Of a stretch of DNA of 62,674 nucleotides, positions 52,226 to 62,526 are shown one piece after another (position 1 is the stretch's first letter; each line of letters starts with the position of its first letter). Below the pieces are notes generated by a model. The model ran no database searches. It worked only from the letters and a program-made list of their open reading frames with translations, and was not told the DNA's origin. Made by a program: the position numbers and the translations under genes. The stretch covers positions 645,816 through 708,489 of the forward strand of contig BFEA01000374.1 of NCBI GenBank assembly GCA_003427395.1, read 5' to 3'. The stretch is from Chara braunii. Taxonomy: Eukaryota > Streptophyta > Charophyceae > Charales > Characeae.

Positions 52226-53687
52226 TGTTACGATCCTGGTCATTTCCCAAGTGCAAATTCACAATGAAAGACAATGCCACCCAATTGCAAAAGAAATGAA
52301 AGCACTTGCAAAGAGATAAAGATTAGAGGAGAGAGAAAGGAGAAGAAGAAGAAGAAGAAGAAGAAGAAGAAGAAGAAGAAGAAGAAGAAGAAGATGTACA
52401 CCAACAAGACCAATGACAATTCCCCCTTCTCTCTCCACCTTCCTCCTCCTTCACTTCGCCAATCTTATTCTTCTCTCAATAATAATAATTACAATGAATG
52501 GACGAACCAGAATCAATATCCGAAGTTCCCTCTTACTGCTGACTCAACTCAACAACAACAACAACAACAACAACAACAACGTCCACCATAGCTATGGCTT
52601 CCCTCCTTCAGCCTCCTCTCTCATGCATAGGCCTTGGCGGACTAATGAAGCAGCTATGGTGTTGCGCTGATGTCCAAAGGACAACCCAGAGCAGCTATGG
52701 TGCTGCGCTGATGTCCAAAGGACAACCCAAAGCAGCTATGGAGCTGCGCTGATGTCCAAAGGACAACCCAGAGCAGCTATATCGCTGCTGGCTGTCCGCC
52801 ATGCCTGAATCTGCCTCGAGCTTCCTTGGTGCACCGCTACCCCCACTGGGGCCTTCCGGATGCAGCGCCCAACAAGGTGTTGAAGACGGTGTCCACCATA
52901 GTCAGGTAGGTGTCTCGCCACTCTCCTACCTCACCCCCTTCTTCCTCCTCCTCAAGCTGGACTGCTCGCCATAGCCAGGCTGAGCTCCAGCGGCCCCTCA
53001 CCTCCGAGCAGCGCTGTACCGGCAAGCGCTGCGCTCCAGCAGCATGTCGCCAATCCTTGCATACCGCAAATGAGGAGGAGCTACTTGCTCCTCCGTAAGA
53101 TATAGCGGCCTACTGGCCTCCTGGGCGGTGAATTCCTCGGCCGAGCGGCCTCCCAGCAACCGGTACCTCCTCCCTTTCGGAGGGAAACATCATTGCAGGC
53201 TCTGCTAACCTCCGGACAGGCCCTAGACCCGGGCTTCTTGGACTGGTACCGGCCTACCTCTATCCTACCGCTACTGGGCCTCTAAACATGCCAACTTTTT
53301 GTCTTCTTCTACTCGGCCTCCAGTACCCGACACTCCTACCACTACTCGAGTGGTACCGGCCTACCTGCTACTCAAGTGTTTTTCCCCTGCTCTAAGTGTC
53401 GCGGGCCTACCCCCGCTACTTGAGTGTCTACCTCCCTGCAACCCTCAAAGTCACGGCCACAGGTAAGTACCGGCCCTGCAGGGCCTTGCAACCAACAAGT
53501 ACCCTTGCGGGTCACACACACACTCAACCGACAAGCACGCAGACAGTCATGCAAACCAGCAGGCACGCACACACACACAGACGTGGAAATCACAACAGAA
53601 TGCAAGAATTTCAGCAAGGCATTCATTCCATCGGGAAATCCCAGAAATCAGCAGTATTCTCAGTCTGTGTTTTGGCGGGTCATTACA
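52226..53687 (-). repeat. 5' LTR (right), complete
   Basis: 1462 bp. On the minus strand it begins TGTAATGACCCGCC and ends ATCGTAACA. It carries a GAA run (52341-52394, longer than in the left copy), a CAA run and the 41-bp tandem units. The segment 53546-53687 has no counterpart in the truncated left LTR and includes an (AC)n stretch. Confidence 0.9.
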
Positions 53688-54257
53688 GTAGTTGATGCTC
53701 TTTCTCGTAGGCCTGATACCTTAGCTACTATTGCTCATACTTACTCATTTGAAGACTCCACACACCAGGCTATTGCTGATGCGTTGCCTGAGGACCCTGT
53801 CTTTGGCCCTATTATTAGGAATTTGCAGGTGGATCGCAATTCTGAGCCAAGCTATGCTTTGACTTCAGATCTCCTATACACCATCAGTGAAGGAGAAAAA
53901 CGCTTGTGTATTCCTAATAATCGCAATATCATAACTCATCTGATTTCATAGAGTCATGATGCTCGAGGTCATTTTGGGTTCCTAAAGACTTATGCTGCCC
54001 TGACCTGACGCTTTTGTTGGTCAAGAATGAGGGAGAATATTCTCAAGTACTTAGAGACTTGCGAGTTATGCCAAAGGAACAAGGTCCACAGACGACCTCC
54101 TATAGGGCTATTCAAACCATTGCTTATTCCAGATGGTTCAAGTGAGTCAGTGTCCATTGACTTCACTGATTTGGGCAAGACCACCCTTCGTGGCATGAGG
54201 CAGGTAATGGTATATGTTGCTCGTTTCTCTAAGTTTGTTGAGTTTATTCCCTTATCT
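53688..54257 (+). pseudogene. RNase H end and integrase N-terminal part (plus-strand gypsy element, resumed)
   Basis: Resumes right after the nested element with VVDALSRRPDTL, the RNase H/integrase junction. It continues ALTSDLLYTISEGEKRLCIPNNRNIITHLIS, a stop, SHDARGHFGFLKTYAAL, a stop, then MRENILKYLETCELCQRNKVHRRPPIGLFKPLLIPDGSSESVSIDFTDLGKT..QVMVYVARFSKFVEFIPLSTEA. The HHCC zinc finger (HDARGH, CELC) and the first catalytic Asp (IDFTD) are visible. The gene stops at about 54257, where a fragment of the 4-kb repeat begins. Confidence 0.85.
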
Positions 54258-54264
54258 ACTGAGG

Positions 54265-54658
54265 CCAGAGTTCTTACGGGAAGCGCTATCGAAATTTCCT
54301 GAAATCTAGAGGAGTTATAATATTTTACAACTTTGAAAGTTTGGCAGTCTGCCCTTGCAGGGAAGATACTGCCGAAATTCTTGATATTTTCAGATAGGTA
54401 TTAGAGGCGAGGTAGGAAGATGAGAGTGCATCATACGCACTTAAGCATAACTTGGGCACTGACCTGTGTTGTGTTGCTGGTAATTTTTTACTTAGATTGA
54501 TTCAAGGCTTGACTAGCTTCAGCCTGATCCTACGAGGACCACCTTCTGTTATCTTTTGATAACAGGTCGGTTTCCAGTTCAACTCTAATTCATTCTCGCT
54601 ACTCAACCTAAGGCCTTAGCCCCTGTGAGTTGAAATGTTTCTTTGGGGTTTTACCCGG
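54265..54658 (-). mobile_element. Fragment of the 4-kb structured repeat (inverted)
   Basis: Matches the hairpin-family-2 end and twin-hairpin block of copy B (about 19140-19810), in minus orientation. It contains TACGGGAAGCGCTATCGAAATTTC at its left end and the twin hairpins at 54525-54565. It truncates the gypsy integrase on the left and is itself cut at 54658 by copy C. Confidence 0.75.
54525..54565 (-). repeat. Twin hairpins (fragment)
   Basis: CTGTTATC-TTTT-GATAACAG (54546-54565, perfect 8-bp stem with a different loop from A-C). Next to it, on the minus strand, is TGGTCCT-CGT-AGGATCA, which pairs fully if one G-T wobble is allowed. Confidence 0.7.
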
Positions 54659-56656
54659 TGTCGAGCGCATCGGTCCCGCACCACGCAGGGCGGGACCCTC
54701 CCGGTCGCGTCACGCAGGAGTTGGTCTGATCCTCATTGCGAATACACATGGAGCTTCGCAAGCCGCTCCGGCCAAGTGCGCCAGCCATACCTCTCGCGAG
54801 CCCCTATGACAGGATAGGACCAACAAGAGGCACGACTTACCTTCACCTTCAGGGAGTTGTCACCTCCCTTCGGTGGGTGTATCCCCGCCGAGCTACTAGT
54901 CCACAGCACGAAAGCTAATCAGTTGCAATCGTAGAGGTGGACCAGCCGAGGGCGTTTCTCGTTCGTTGTAGCATAGGGGGTACGCACGGTTGTACGCCTC
55001 TATCGAACCCGCACACGAACCGACGCACTGGGGGACTGAAGTACCAAGCGCGGCCCGTCGTCGGTCGACTAGGACGCATCCTACATACCACGCGTGATGT
55101 CCCAAGCGCGACTCATCGTCGGTCGACTAGGATGTATCTCACTAACCACGCGTAAACCACACTACTAACAATAGAAATAAAAACATGCACACACACATAC
55201 GGAATGACACAAAACAAACAACACCACGACACACGCAGTCCGTTTTGTAGTCCTCCCATAACCTTCCGATGCGGAAATCGGATAAGCGACGCACGCGAGA
55301 CTTAGTATAAAACCGCGCGGACGCAAAGTCTTCCCATATCGACTAGAAATGCATGAATACGCAAGCAGTCGCAATGATGGTGTACTATGTAATGCTCATA
55401 ATCAAGCGGTCCCTCGTGGATCCGAGTACCGCTTATGACACTCAAGTGTCAAACTCGAAGTGTCGTGATGGTCAGGCCCTTCACGATATTGCACGACTGA
55501 AGGAACAGTCGTTCGGCCCACGCGGCACCTTCGACCCTTAGGCTGAGTGTCTCGGTAGGCAGGGCAGATAGACTCTGCGCGGAGGGGTGATCCCTTCCAC
55601 GTAGAGTCTAGGACCTGGGATGTCTTGGACAAGGGCCTCGAATCCAGGCCCAGGACCAATGTCCGACAAAGAAATTTTCAAGAATCAAACAACAGAAAAG
55701 GGAGGGAATTTCCCTTCCTTCCTCAACTTTGACCCGAATTAGTCCCTTAAGCGGGGGCTCCCCAGGCCCCACGAACACTCAAGCCTAGGCGACACGCGGT
55801 TAATGGAAGGCCCAAAATTCGGGGGGGTTCGCCGCATCACTACAAGTCATATCGTGGAAAATTTTGCGAACAAACTATGCAGGCTCATAATACAAACATA
55901 AAAAAATGAAACAGACAAAAAAAAAATAAAACAAAAAAATCAAAAGGACTATAAAACCCTATTCGGAGTAGCTTTCGGAGATTGCCAATTTTTTTCCCTA
56001 ATTCGGTGTTTTTGCCAACTTCTTCGTTACTCGTCCAAATACGCTGAAACTGAATACAGATATACCCTCAAGCACATACATATCAGACACAAAAAAAAAA
56101 ACAAGAAAAAAGCAAAAATTCAAGGAAATATGGCAAATTTCGTCGAAAATAGCACCACCCATTAACCACGAGTGTATATATATATGGGGATAAATATGTG
56201 ACGATCACTTCTCACAGTCACAGTGGGACTCCTCTCAGCCATATATATCGTCACAAACATAACTGCCCGGTAAACTGTAGGTAGAGAGAGAGAAGAGGAC
56301 AACAAACGAGGGGCTGTGACAAACTGTTTCGTCGGAGTTTAGTATAGTCAATTCCAAAATCCGCACCACAAAACATACATGCAATCACATCAAAGAGTCA
56401 ACAAAAGTCCATGCACTACACGGGGTCAACCTCAACCACTCTCTATACTCATACCCCTTGCTTTAGCCATGCAGGCCCCAACCTTTGTCCAACCTTCCAG
56501 AAATAAATACTCAGTACCTTCGTTAAATGACCATTCAATAAAAGTCCAGGTGAAAACCTTAACAAAACAATAAAAACCACCGGGGTTAAAACCTTTTTGG
56601 TTGGGTATTGAGAATGGATTGGAGTTGAGTCGTCGACCGACGAATCGACAACCAAC

Positions 56657-56696
56657 CTGTTATCAGTGATAACAGACGATGATCCACGAAGGATCA
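56657..56696 (+). repeat. Twin hairpins (copy C)
   Basis: CTGTTATCA-G-TGATAACAG (56657-56675) and TGATCC-ACGAA-GGATCA (56680-56696). Both are perfect. Confidence 0.75.
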
Positions 56697-56944
56697 AGTT
56701 GAATCGCCCAAATCCTGAACTAAACGATCAAGAGGACTTGTAACATAAGACAAACCAATCCCCAAGCTAAACCTATAAGTCAATGGTGGATAACCTCCAT
56801 ATCACGATCTCACTCAAACATCGTTTTTAATTAACTAAGCTTGAATCTACCCTTAAGCAAGTGCCCCAAGAAAGGTAGACCCTGACAGAATCTCCTCTAT
56901 AAAGAGTGGATCGCCAGAATCGCCACCTGTCAAAATATAACCTA

Positions 56945-57510
56945 TCTCCTTTAAACTAGGAAAATTTCGGTAGCGCTTCCCGTAGGAAAAGTGTCTTTTC
57001 AGAATTTATACTAGCCCGAGTATAAAGACTGAAATATTCTCTAACTCTCGGAAAGTCAAATTTTGTCTAACTCCCTGAATTAGTAAAAATTTGGGCAACA
57101 TTCCCTTTAGAAACGGAGACTTCCGAGATTTATACTAAGTCGGATGCGAACTCAAAACAAAATTTGAGTTCATCTTAAGATAAAATTTAACTAACTCCTT
57201 AAATATGTAAAAATTTGGGCAGGACTTCCGTTAGAAAAAGAAACTTCCCAGATTCATACAAAGCTAAGTTTAGAACCTTAAATAACTTTGACTTCTCAAG
57301 GTCCAATTTTGTCGAACTCCTTGATTTAGTAAAAATTTGGGGAACACTCCTTTTAAAAAAGGAGACTTTCCAGAGTTTTACTAAGCCTTATATAAAAGTT
57401 AGACAAGCTGAACTTTGAAAAGACGAAATCTAACTAACTCCTTGGTTTTGTAGAAATTTCGGCAGCGCTTCCCGTAGAGAAAGTGACTTACCAAGATTTA
57501 TACATGACCA
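56945..57510 (+). repeat. Hairpin family 2, copy C
   Basis: Five units about 115-125 bp apart. Loops alternate between CGG(T/C)AGCGCTTCCCGTAG and GGGCA..GGAGAC types. Stems such as TTAGTAAAAATTT (near 57086) and TTTGTAGAAATTT (near 57445) pair with downstream ATTTATACTAA and ATTTATACA. Confidence 0.75.
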
Positions 57511-57787
57511 AGTATAATAAATGATCCCAGAAAATGCAGAAATTGACCTAAGAAAAATAAACTTAGCTCCGAAAATGCAGGAATTGAAACTAACTCCTAT
57601 GGCTCTAGTACGTGGCAAGCATCTAAAACAACTATCTATCAACTAAAACTCGGACTAAGTTATAATCTCACTCATTCACATGCAAGACCAAACCACAAAG
57701 GTAAGTACTCTCACCAGCCCAAAGTCAATTTTATCAAACAATAGTTCATAGTCTTTCAATGATTTACCCCTTTATACCCAGCTTACA

Positions 57788-58520
57788 TAGACCACCCAAA
57801 CTTATGGAACATGTCTAGCTTAGCCATTGAATATACACAAACGCAGGGCAGTACAACTTTTCTCTTCCTTGGGCACGTGACTAGGTCACCCTAGTCGCCC
57901 TGAATTGTTTAAGTATCCAAGTTCTATATAATTATCTGCACTTAGTCTTTTAAGGTAGCATATGACTGAACCAATCATCTTTAGCTCGAGGTTCAGCCTG
58001 CCCCTTCTTACCACAAGTTTATTCTTAGTTTAATACTTTCTTCAGTTTGTGATAAGCTATAGTCATACCACCCAAACTTATGGAACAATGTCTGACTAGC
58101 CTGTTCATAGATAAAGTAATAGTAAAATATAGCCAAATTATAACTTTTTGGTTCCAGTATGTACGTGGCATTGGACCAAGACCACCCAAACTTATGGAAC
58201 ATGTCTGGTCCTCTGCCTAATTCATTTTTCTTAAGGGTAAAGCAGGAAGAGGTTGAGCCACCCAAACTTATGAAACATGCTCAGACCTCTTCGTTCAAAA
58301 CCAAAAGAAAATGAGAAACCCAAAATAAGCAAGGCAACCAAGCCACCCAAACTTATGGGACAATGCTTCCTCCCTAAAAAAGTCAAACACAGACAACCCT
58401 CGCAAGTCAGAGCAACCAGACCACCCAAACTTATGGAACAATGTCTGGTCCTCCAGACAATTCAAAAATAAACATAGCACCGGGTCTCCCCAAACTTATG
58501 GAGATTTGCCCAGCCTTTGG
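57788..58520 (+). repeat. Hairpin family 1, copy C
   Basis: Seven units: 57788-57817 (TAGAC/GTCTA), 58060-58098 (TAGTCATAC/GTCTGACTA, 8 of 9), 58173-58211 (GGACCAAGAC/GTCTGGTCC, one bulge), 58247-58291 (AAGAGGTTGAGC/GCTCAGACCTCTT, 12 bp with one bulge), 58340-58368 (AAGC/GCTT), 58415-58449 (ACCAGAC/GTCTGGT, perfect), and 58481-58513 (inner CTCC/GGAG with GGG/CCC). Loops share CCACCCAAACTTATGG. Confidence 0.87.
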
Positions 58521-59129
58521 TTGACCCAGTCAAACACAAGCAATATTGCCTTCCTCTCATCCTTCCCCCAGATGCAATCCCGTAACCTGCTTTCAGTCAG
58601 ACAATAAAACTGAAACTGACATTACACATGCATTCCTTTACTTAAGTCTGAATCATGTCATGAAAGTCAAACTGAAAGTCGAAGTAGGGATGCACATAAC
58701 ATACTCAGCCAATCATTAGCAAGAAGTACAACTAGGGGTTATAACTGGTTTATAAAAGGAGATGGAAGGTTACCTCTGAGTTCCTTACCTCCAGAACTCC
58801 TCCCGAGTTCCAGCAGAGCTCCTGCAATCGGTGGGATGACTCCCCACAGAGTCTTGCTGCGGTCCTACGGATTGCAATCCCGCCTGCCGCCCTCCTCTCA
58901 GAATAGGATTAGACCTAGAGTAAGGAGGGTAGGAGGGGTTTCAGACGCTCGAGATACAAGAGGGGGACTGACTCAACTCATAGGAGAGGGTCTTGATACC
59001 TTGATATGCCTGAGGGCCCCGCAATAGCGGCCAAAATGCAGAGAACTTGGTCAAACCGAAGTCAAAATGCCAACCGTTGATTTCTCTGGTGATCCTCCAA
59101 ATCGCAGCAATAGCCCCTCTTCCAACAAC

Positions 59130-60102
59130 CTCAGCCACTTCACAAGCTTGTAATCCCAAAACACGTCAACTATGAGTGAGTTTGCAGCCCTGCGGTTCGC
59201 CTCCGGCTAGCTCCACCAGCAGGACAAACAACGCACCGCTGGCTGCAGTCTCTGCGTTCTTGCTCCTCACCTCTTCAGTCAGCAGGTAAGTCTGTATCTT
59301 AGTGGCTGGCCTGTTACCGCACAGGCTGGTGATCGACGCAGGTGAGGAGGAGCAGTGTCGCTGCCTGTTTTAGTCAACGTTGCACCTGATTATCCTCCGG
59401 TTTCTCTTCCTTCAAAGACGACTCACAGCCCTCCGAGTCACTGCAGGTGTACTCGTCGGCCAGGTACCTTACAACAAAGCCCAGCGAACGGACTGTGTTC
59501 AACTACCCATGTTCTTTCCCCTTCGATCGGTTGACACGCAGCTCAGTATTGTGACTCAGCCCCTCTATCTTCACTGTGCCGACTACGGGCAGATCCTTGA
59601 GGAGAACGATGCGGCAACCCTTCGTTCAGTAGGTAAGTCTTCAGACTCGCAGCTTGTCCTCTTCGCTCCTCCGACTGGTGGAATTGAGCCCAGGACCTCC
59701 CGAATGCCAATCGAGCGCTTTAACCAACTAAGACTCGAACTCACATCTGCAGTCCGACACCACTACTCGACGCTCAGTTCATCTGGCCACAACTAATATA
59801 GCGATGTACCTTCCCATCTTCTAACGGAAGATTCATCCTCATTTTTCAGGTAAGGTGAAAGTGCGCTCGTATGCGCCGTGCTGATCGTCACCTCGAATGG
59901 TGCCATTCCTCTCCGTCCGTGAAGCTGATCGTGGTCACCGTCCTTGAAATCAGAGTCGTGATTTCTCCCCCTTTCCTATCAGCTAACTGTGTCTGTTCCC
60001 TCTCCCCCCCCCCCCCCCCCTCCCGTGGCCTCTAGAGTCTGGTAGTTACCTGGTCGGGATTGCACCCCGATATTGGCAGAATTTGGATGTATATGCCCGA
60101 TA
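59130..60102. other. Non-coding stretch, no gene recognised
   Basis: About 1 kb between copy C and a minus-strand LTR. It contains donor-like CAGGTAAGT (59286) and GTAGGTAAGT (59624), a run of about 18 C (60003-60020), and a tRNA-like relic at 59676-59740. Frame 59380-59796 is open for 138 codons but shows no domain. Confidence 0.5.
59676..59740 (-). other. tRNA-like relic (possible SINE head)
   Basis: The minus strand reads TCTTAGTTGGTTAAAGCGC (A-box-like D arm), then CTCGA-TTGGCAT-TCGGG (a 5-bp anticodon stem with one G-T pair, 7-base loop, anticodon GGC, formally Ala). GGTCCTGGGCTCAATTCC follows (B-box-like, two changes from GGTTCGANTCC). The T stem and acceptor stem do not close, so it is not a working tRNA. 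A tRNA-derived SINE or a tRNA pseudogene is likely. Confidence 0.5.
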
Positions 60103-61024
60103 TGCAATCAGACTCGCTTTCTTCTTCACTTCGCATACATGCAGACAGATGGCAATTCACACTGCCGCCAAGCGCCCACTCAAAGTTCAGAGATATGGGA
60201 ACAGAGAACACAGTTCAGATACAAACTCGCTTCAACAGGCTATGGCGCATCAGCGCCTGTAAGTCCCAGCTCTCGTCACTGTGTCCAACACCATTGTTCG
60301 CATCCCCCTGAATATCCCACGCACATACACTCCTGCCACTAACACACACACACTAAACTCTGCCTCCAAGCTACAGCGGCTATGGCCGCCTAACCCCTAC
60401 TAGCTATGGGTACCCTATCCTCCTTCGGCCCACTTCGTCCTCGGGCATCTGCAGACCACCTTGCACAAGACGCTAGGGCAGCGCTTCCGCATGGCTCAGA
60501 ACGAATGAATGGCTGGACACTGCCTCTTGATTTATACTTCTGTAAGTCGCTGGCCTGCCCCTTTCCACCGGGCCCACGGTGCACACAATCCCTCATAGTA
60601 CTTGCTGACTGTACAAAGTGAGACTGGAACTGGGTACCGCTGACTAAGCGAAGTTGGACTCACCACTTGCCCACTTGCCTCTGGTCTGCTGTGGGTAACG
60701 TGAGGGAAACTCAAAAGGACACTTCCGGACCTTCCGGAAGTCTGTCGACTTGGCCTCTCGGGACTGTAGCAGCTACGACCTTGACCTTTCAGGACTGTAG
60801 CAGCTACGACCTTGACCTTTCAAAATTACTACAGCTACGGCCTCTACACAACTATGCCCCTACTCGACAGATCTACAGATCGAACCCCTACAACTACACA
60901 GACCTACGACATGCAACAACTGACTCCTAAAACGCAGGTCACGGGTTCAAACACACAGAGGTACTGTACACTGGTGAGGTGAGGTCTAGGGATNGATCCC
61001 TGGGATCTGCATCTGTTACTGCCA
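60103..61024 (-). repeat. 3' LTR of a minus-strand gypsy element
   Basis: On the minus strand it starts TGGCAGTAACAGATGCAG at 61024 and ends CGAGTCTGATTGCA at 60103. It is an inverted copy of the plus-strand LTR at 61630-62513, which has the same end. It contains TATAAAT (60530-60536, minus) and follows the integrase/chromodomain relic at 61081-61620 at the distance expected for a 3' LTR. One N at 60994. Confidence 0.8.
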
Positions 61025-61080
61025 AGGTGAAAAACCGTTTCACTCCCGCCGGCCTAAATTCGAGGTCCTCCGAAAATACT

Positions 61081-61625
61081 TCAGTCCAAGGCAGGACCTT
61101 TCCCTTTTTTATCTCTCTCGTAGGCTTGGACTATATCGGGAGCGGTCTCTAGAAGCTCTGTTCGGGTGAACCAGCGGTCTTCCGGTTCTTGATAGGCAAA
61201 TCTAACTTTGTACTGTTTTTGTGGACGACCCCTGCCTCCGGTTCTGAAGACATTTTCACCTACGATGCCTTCAATGTCATACCTTCCATCCATGTCCGGA
61301 GGGATCATGGATCTCCGTGATGGAAACTGTTGACTTGTGGTACAAAGCAGCACCTTTGAGGCATGGAAAACTGGGTAGGTGTGGAGGTGCGCCTGAATCT
61401 CTATTGTGTAGGACAGTCCATCCTCTCTGCCCTTAACTTCTAGAACTGGCCACGGTCCTCTGTAAGCAAGTAACAGTTTTTGTGAGATGTTCTCCTCAGG
61501 AATGAACTCTTTTGACTTGACCCAGACTAAGTCGCCTACTTGGAACTATGATGGGCGACGGTGCTTATTGGCCTGCTCTATCATTCTATGTTGGGCCTTC
61601 CTGATGAAACGGTATTCACCAGTTA
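61081..61625 (-). pseudogene. Integrase C-terminal region and chromodomain (minus-strand gypsy element)
   Basis: From 61620 leftward: GEYRFIRKAQHRMIEQANKHRRPS, one stop, FQVGDLVWVKSKEFIPEENISQKLLLAYRGPWPVLEVKG, TIEIQAHLHTYPVFHASKVLL (to about 61345). The open frame 61353-61081 follows: IPPDMDGRYDIEGIVGENVFRTGGRGRPQKQYKVRFAYQEPEDRWFTRTELLETAPDIVQAYERD, a complete chromodomain. Everything before the tail, including the catalytic core, is cut off at about 61629, where a plus-strand LTR of the same family is inserted. Only one stop in 180 codons, so the relic is fairly young. Confidence 0.88.
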
Positions 61626-61629
61626 GCAG

Positions 61630-62513
61630 TGGCTGCTGCAGACCCCAGGGTTCGATCCCTAGACCCCAACCTTACCTGTGTACAGTACCTGTGTTGACCC
61701 GTAAAATTGAACCCGCGACCTGTGTATTTGTAATAGCTGATAGGTTGTCGTAGGGTCCATAGGTAGCATGGGTTCGATCTGTAGACCTGTCGGATAGGAG
61801 TCTTAGTCAGGTCTAGACATCGTAGCTGTAGTTTTCTTGAAAGGTCAAGGTCGTAGCCGCTACAGTCCAGAAGGGTCAGAATCGTAGCTGCTACAGTCAC
61901 GCAAGGCCAAGTCTACGGCCTTCCGGAAGGTCCCAGTAGTGGCCTTTCGAAGTTGCCCATGTTTAAGCAGAGGCAAGTGGTCAAGTGGTAGAAGTCTACC
62001 CTGCTGAGTCAACAATCCCAGTTCCCAGTCAGTCCAGCAAGTACCGCACGGGACTGTGTGCACTTTGGGCAAGGGAAATGGGCCAGACCAACGACCTGCA
62101 GAAGTATAAATCAAGAGGCAGCGCCCAGCCATTGATTCATTCCTGCGTGAGCCATGCGGAAGCGCTGTCTCAGCGTCTTGTGCAAGGAGGTTTGCAGTGA
62201 GCCCGAAGTAGAAGTGGGCGAGAGAGACGAATTACAGCCATAGCGATAGGGTAGGGGCAGCCATAGATGCCATAGCTGTAGTTAGAGGGAAGTGTGCGTG
62301 TGTTGTGTGAGTGTTCAGAGTGACGTGTGTGGGATATCCAGGGTGATCCAGTGTGTGAACAATGAGTTGTTTGGGCGCTAAGTCGCCATAGCCAGTTGAA
62401 AGTGACTCGTATCAGGAAGCCATATCTCTGAGTTCTGAGTGGGCGCATGTCGCCAGTGTGCTGTGCTGCTGTTTACATACATGAAAAGTGTGAATAGGAC
62501 GAGTCTGATTGCA
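61630..62513 (+). repeat. 5' LTR of a plus-strand element running off the window
   Basis: 884 bp, TGGCTGCTGCAGACCC to GAGTCTGATTGCA, followed directly by a PBS. TATAAAT at 62105-62111. It is the inverted relative of 60103-61024. Repeated GGTCAAGGTCGTAGC.GCTACAGTC phrases (61850-61900) are shared. GGGTTCGATCCCTAG near 61648 resembles a pol III B box, but the other LTR copy does not keep it exactly. Confidence 0.85.
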
Positions 62514-62526
62514 TTGGTATCGGAGC
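62514..62526 (+). other. Primer-binding site at the right edge
   Basis: TTGGTATCGGAGC immediately after ...GATTGCA. It marks the start of the internal region; the last 150 bp are leader and no gag start is visible before the window ends. Confidence 0.85.

Larger units (their letters stand above)
44936..53687 (-). mobile_element. Nested LTR retrotransposon with inverted pol segment
   Basis: Direct repeats 44936-46231 and 52226-53687 are near identical. On the minus strand the full LTR starts TGTAATGACC and ends GATCGTAACA, followed by a PBS (52224 down to 52212), leader, gag and protease (50901 down to 48470). The target site is AGTAG before 44936 and (A)GTAG at 53687-53691, a 4-5 bp duplication; the host gypsy gene resumes right after it. 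The pol segment (46232-48463) lies in the opposite orientation, and the left LTR lacks about 140 bp at its junction with it. Confidence 0.85.
54659..59125 (+). mobile_element. About 4.5-kb structured non-coding repeat, copy C (most complete)
   Basis: Starts TGTCGAGCGCATCGG and ends near GCAATAGCCCCTCTT (compare GCAATACCCCCTCTT at about 8587-8602 in copy A). Order: GC-rich block with TATA-like box (55306-55312), twin hairpins (56657-56696), hairpin family 2 (56945-57510), donor-like AGGTAAGT (57698-57706), hairpin family 1 (57788-58520), GC-rich tail (58780-59125). No ORF longer than about 85 codons. Bases 55080-55145 repeat the GTCGGTCGACTAGGA phrase found just upstream, a local duplication. 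Confidence 0.88.

Noticed and set aside
59676-59740. Functional tRNA-Ala(GGC) gene
   Set aside because: The acceptor stem does not close, the T stem is mismatched and the B box has two changes; a relic or SINE head is more likely.
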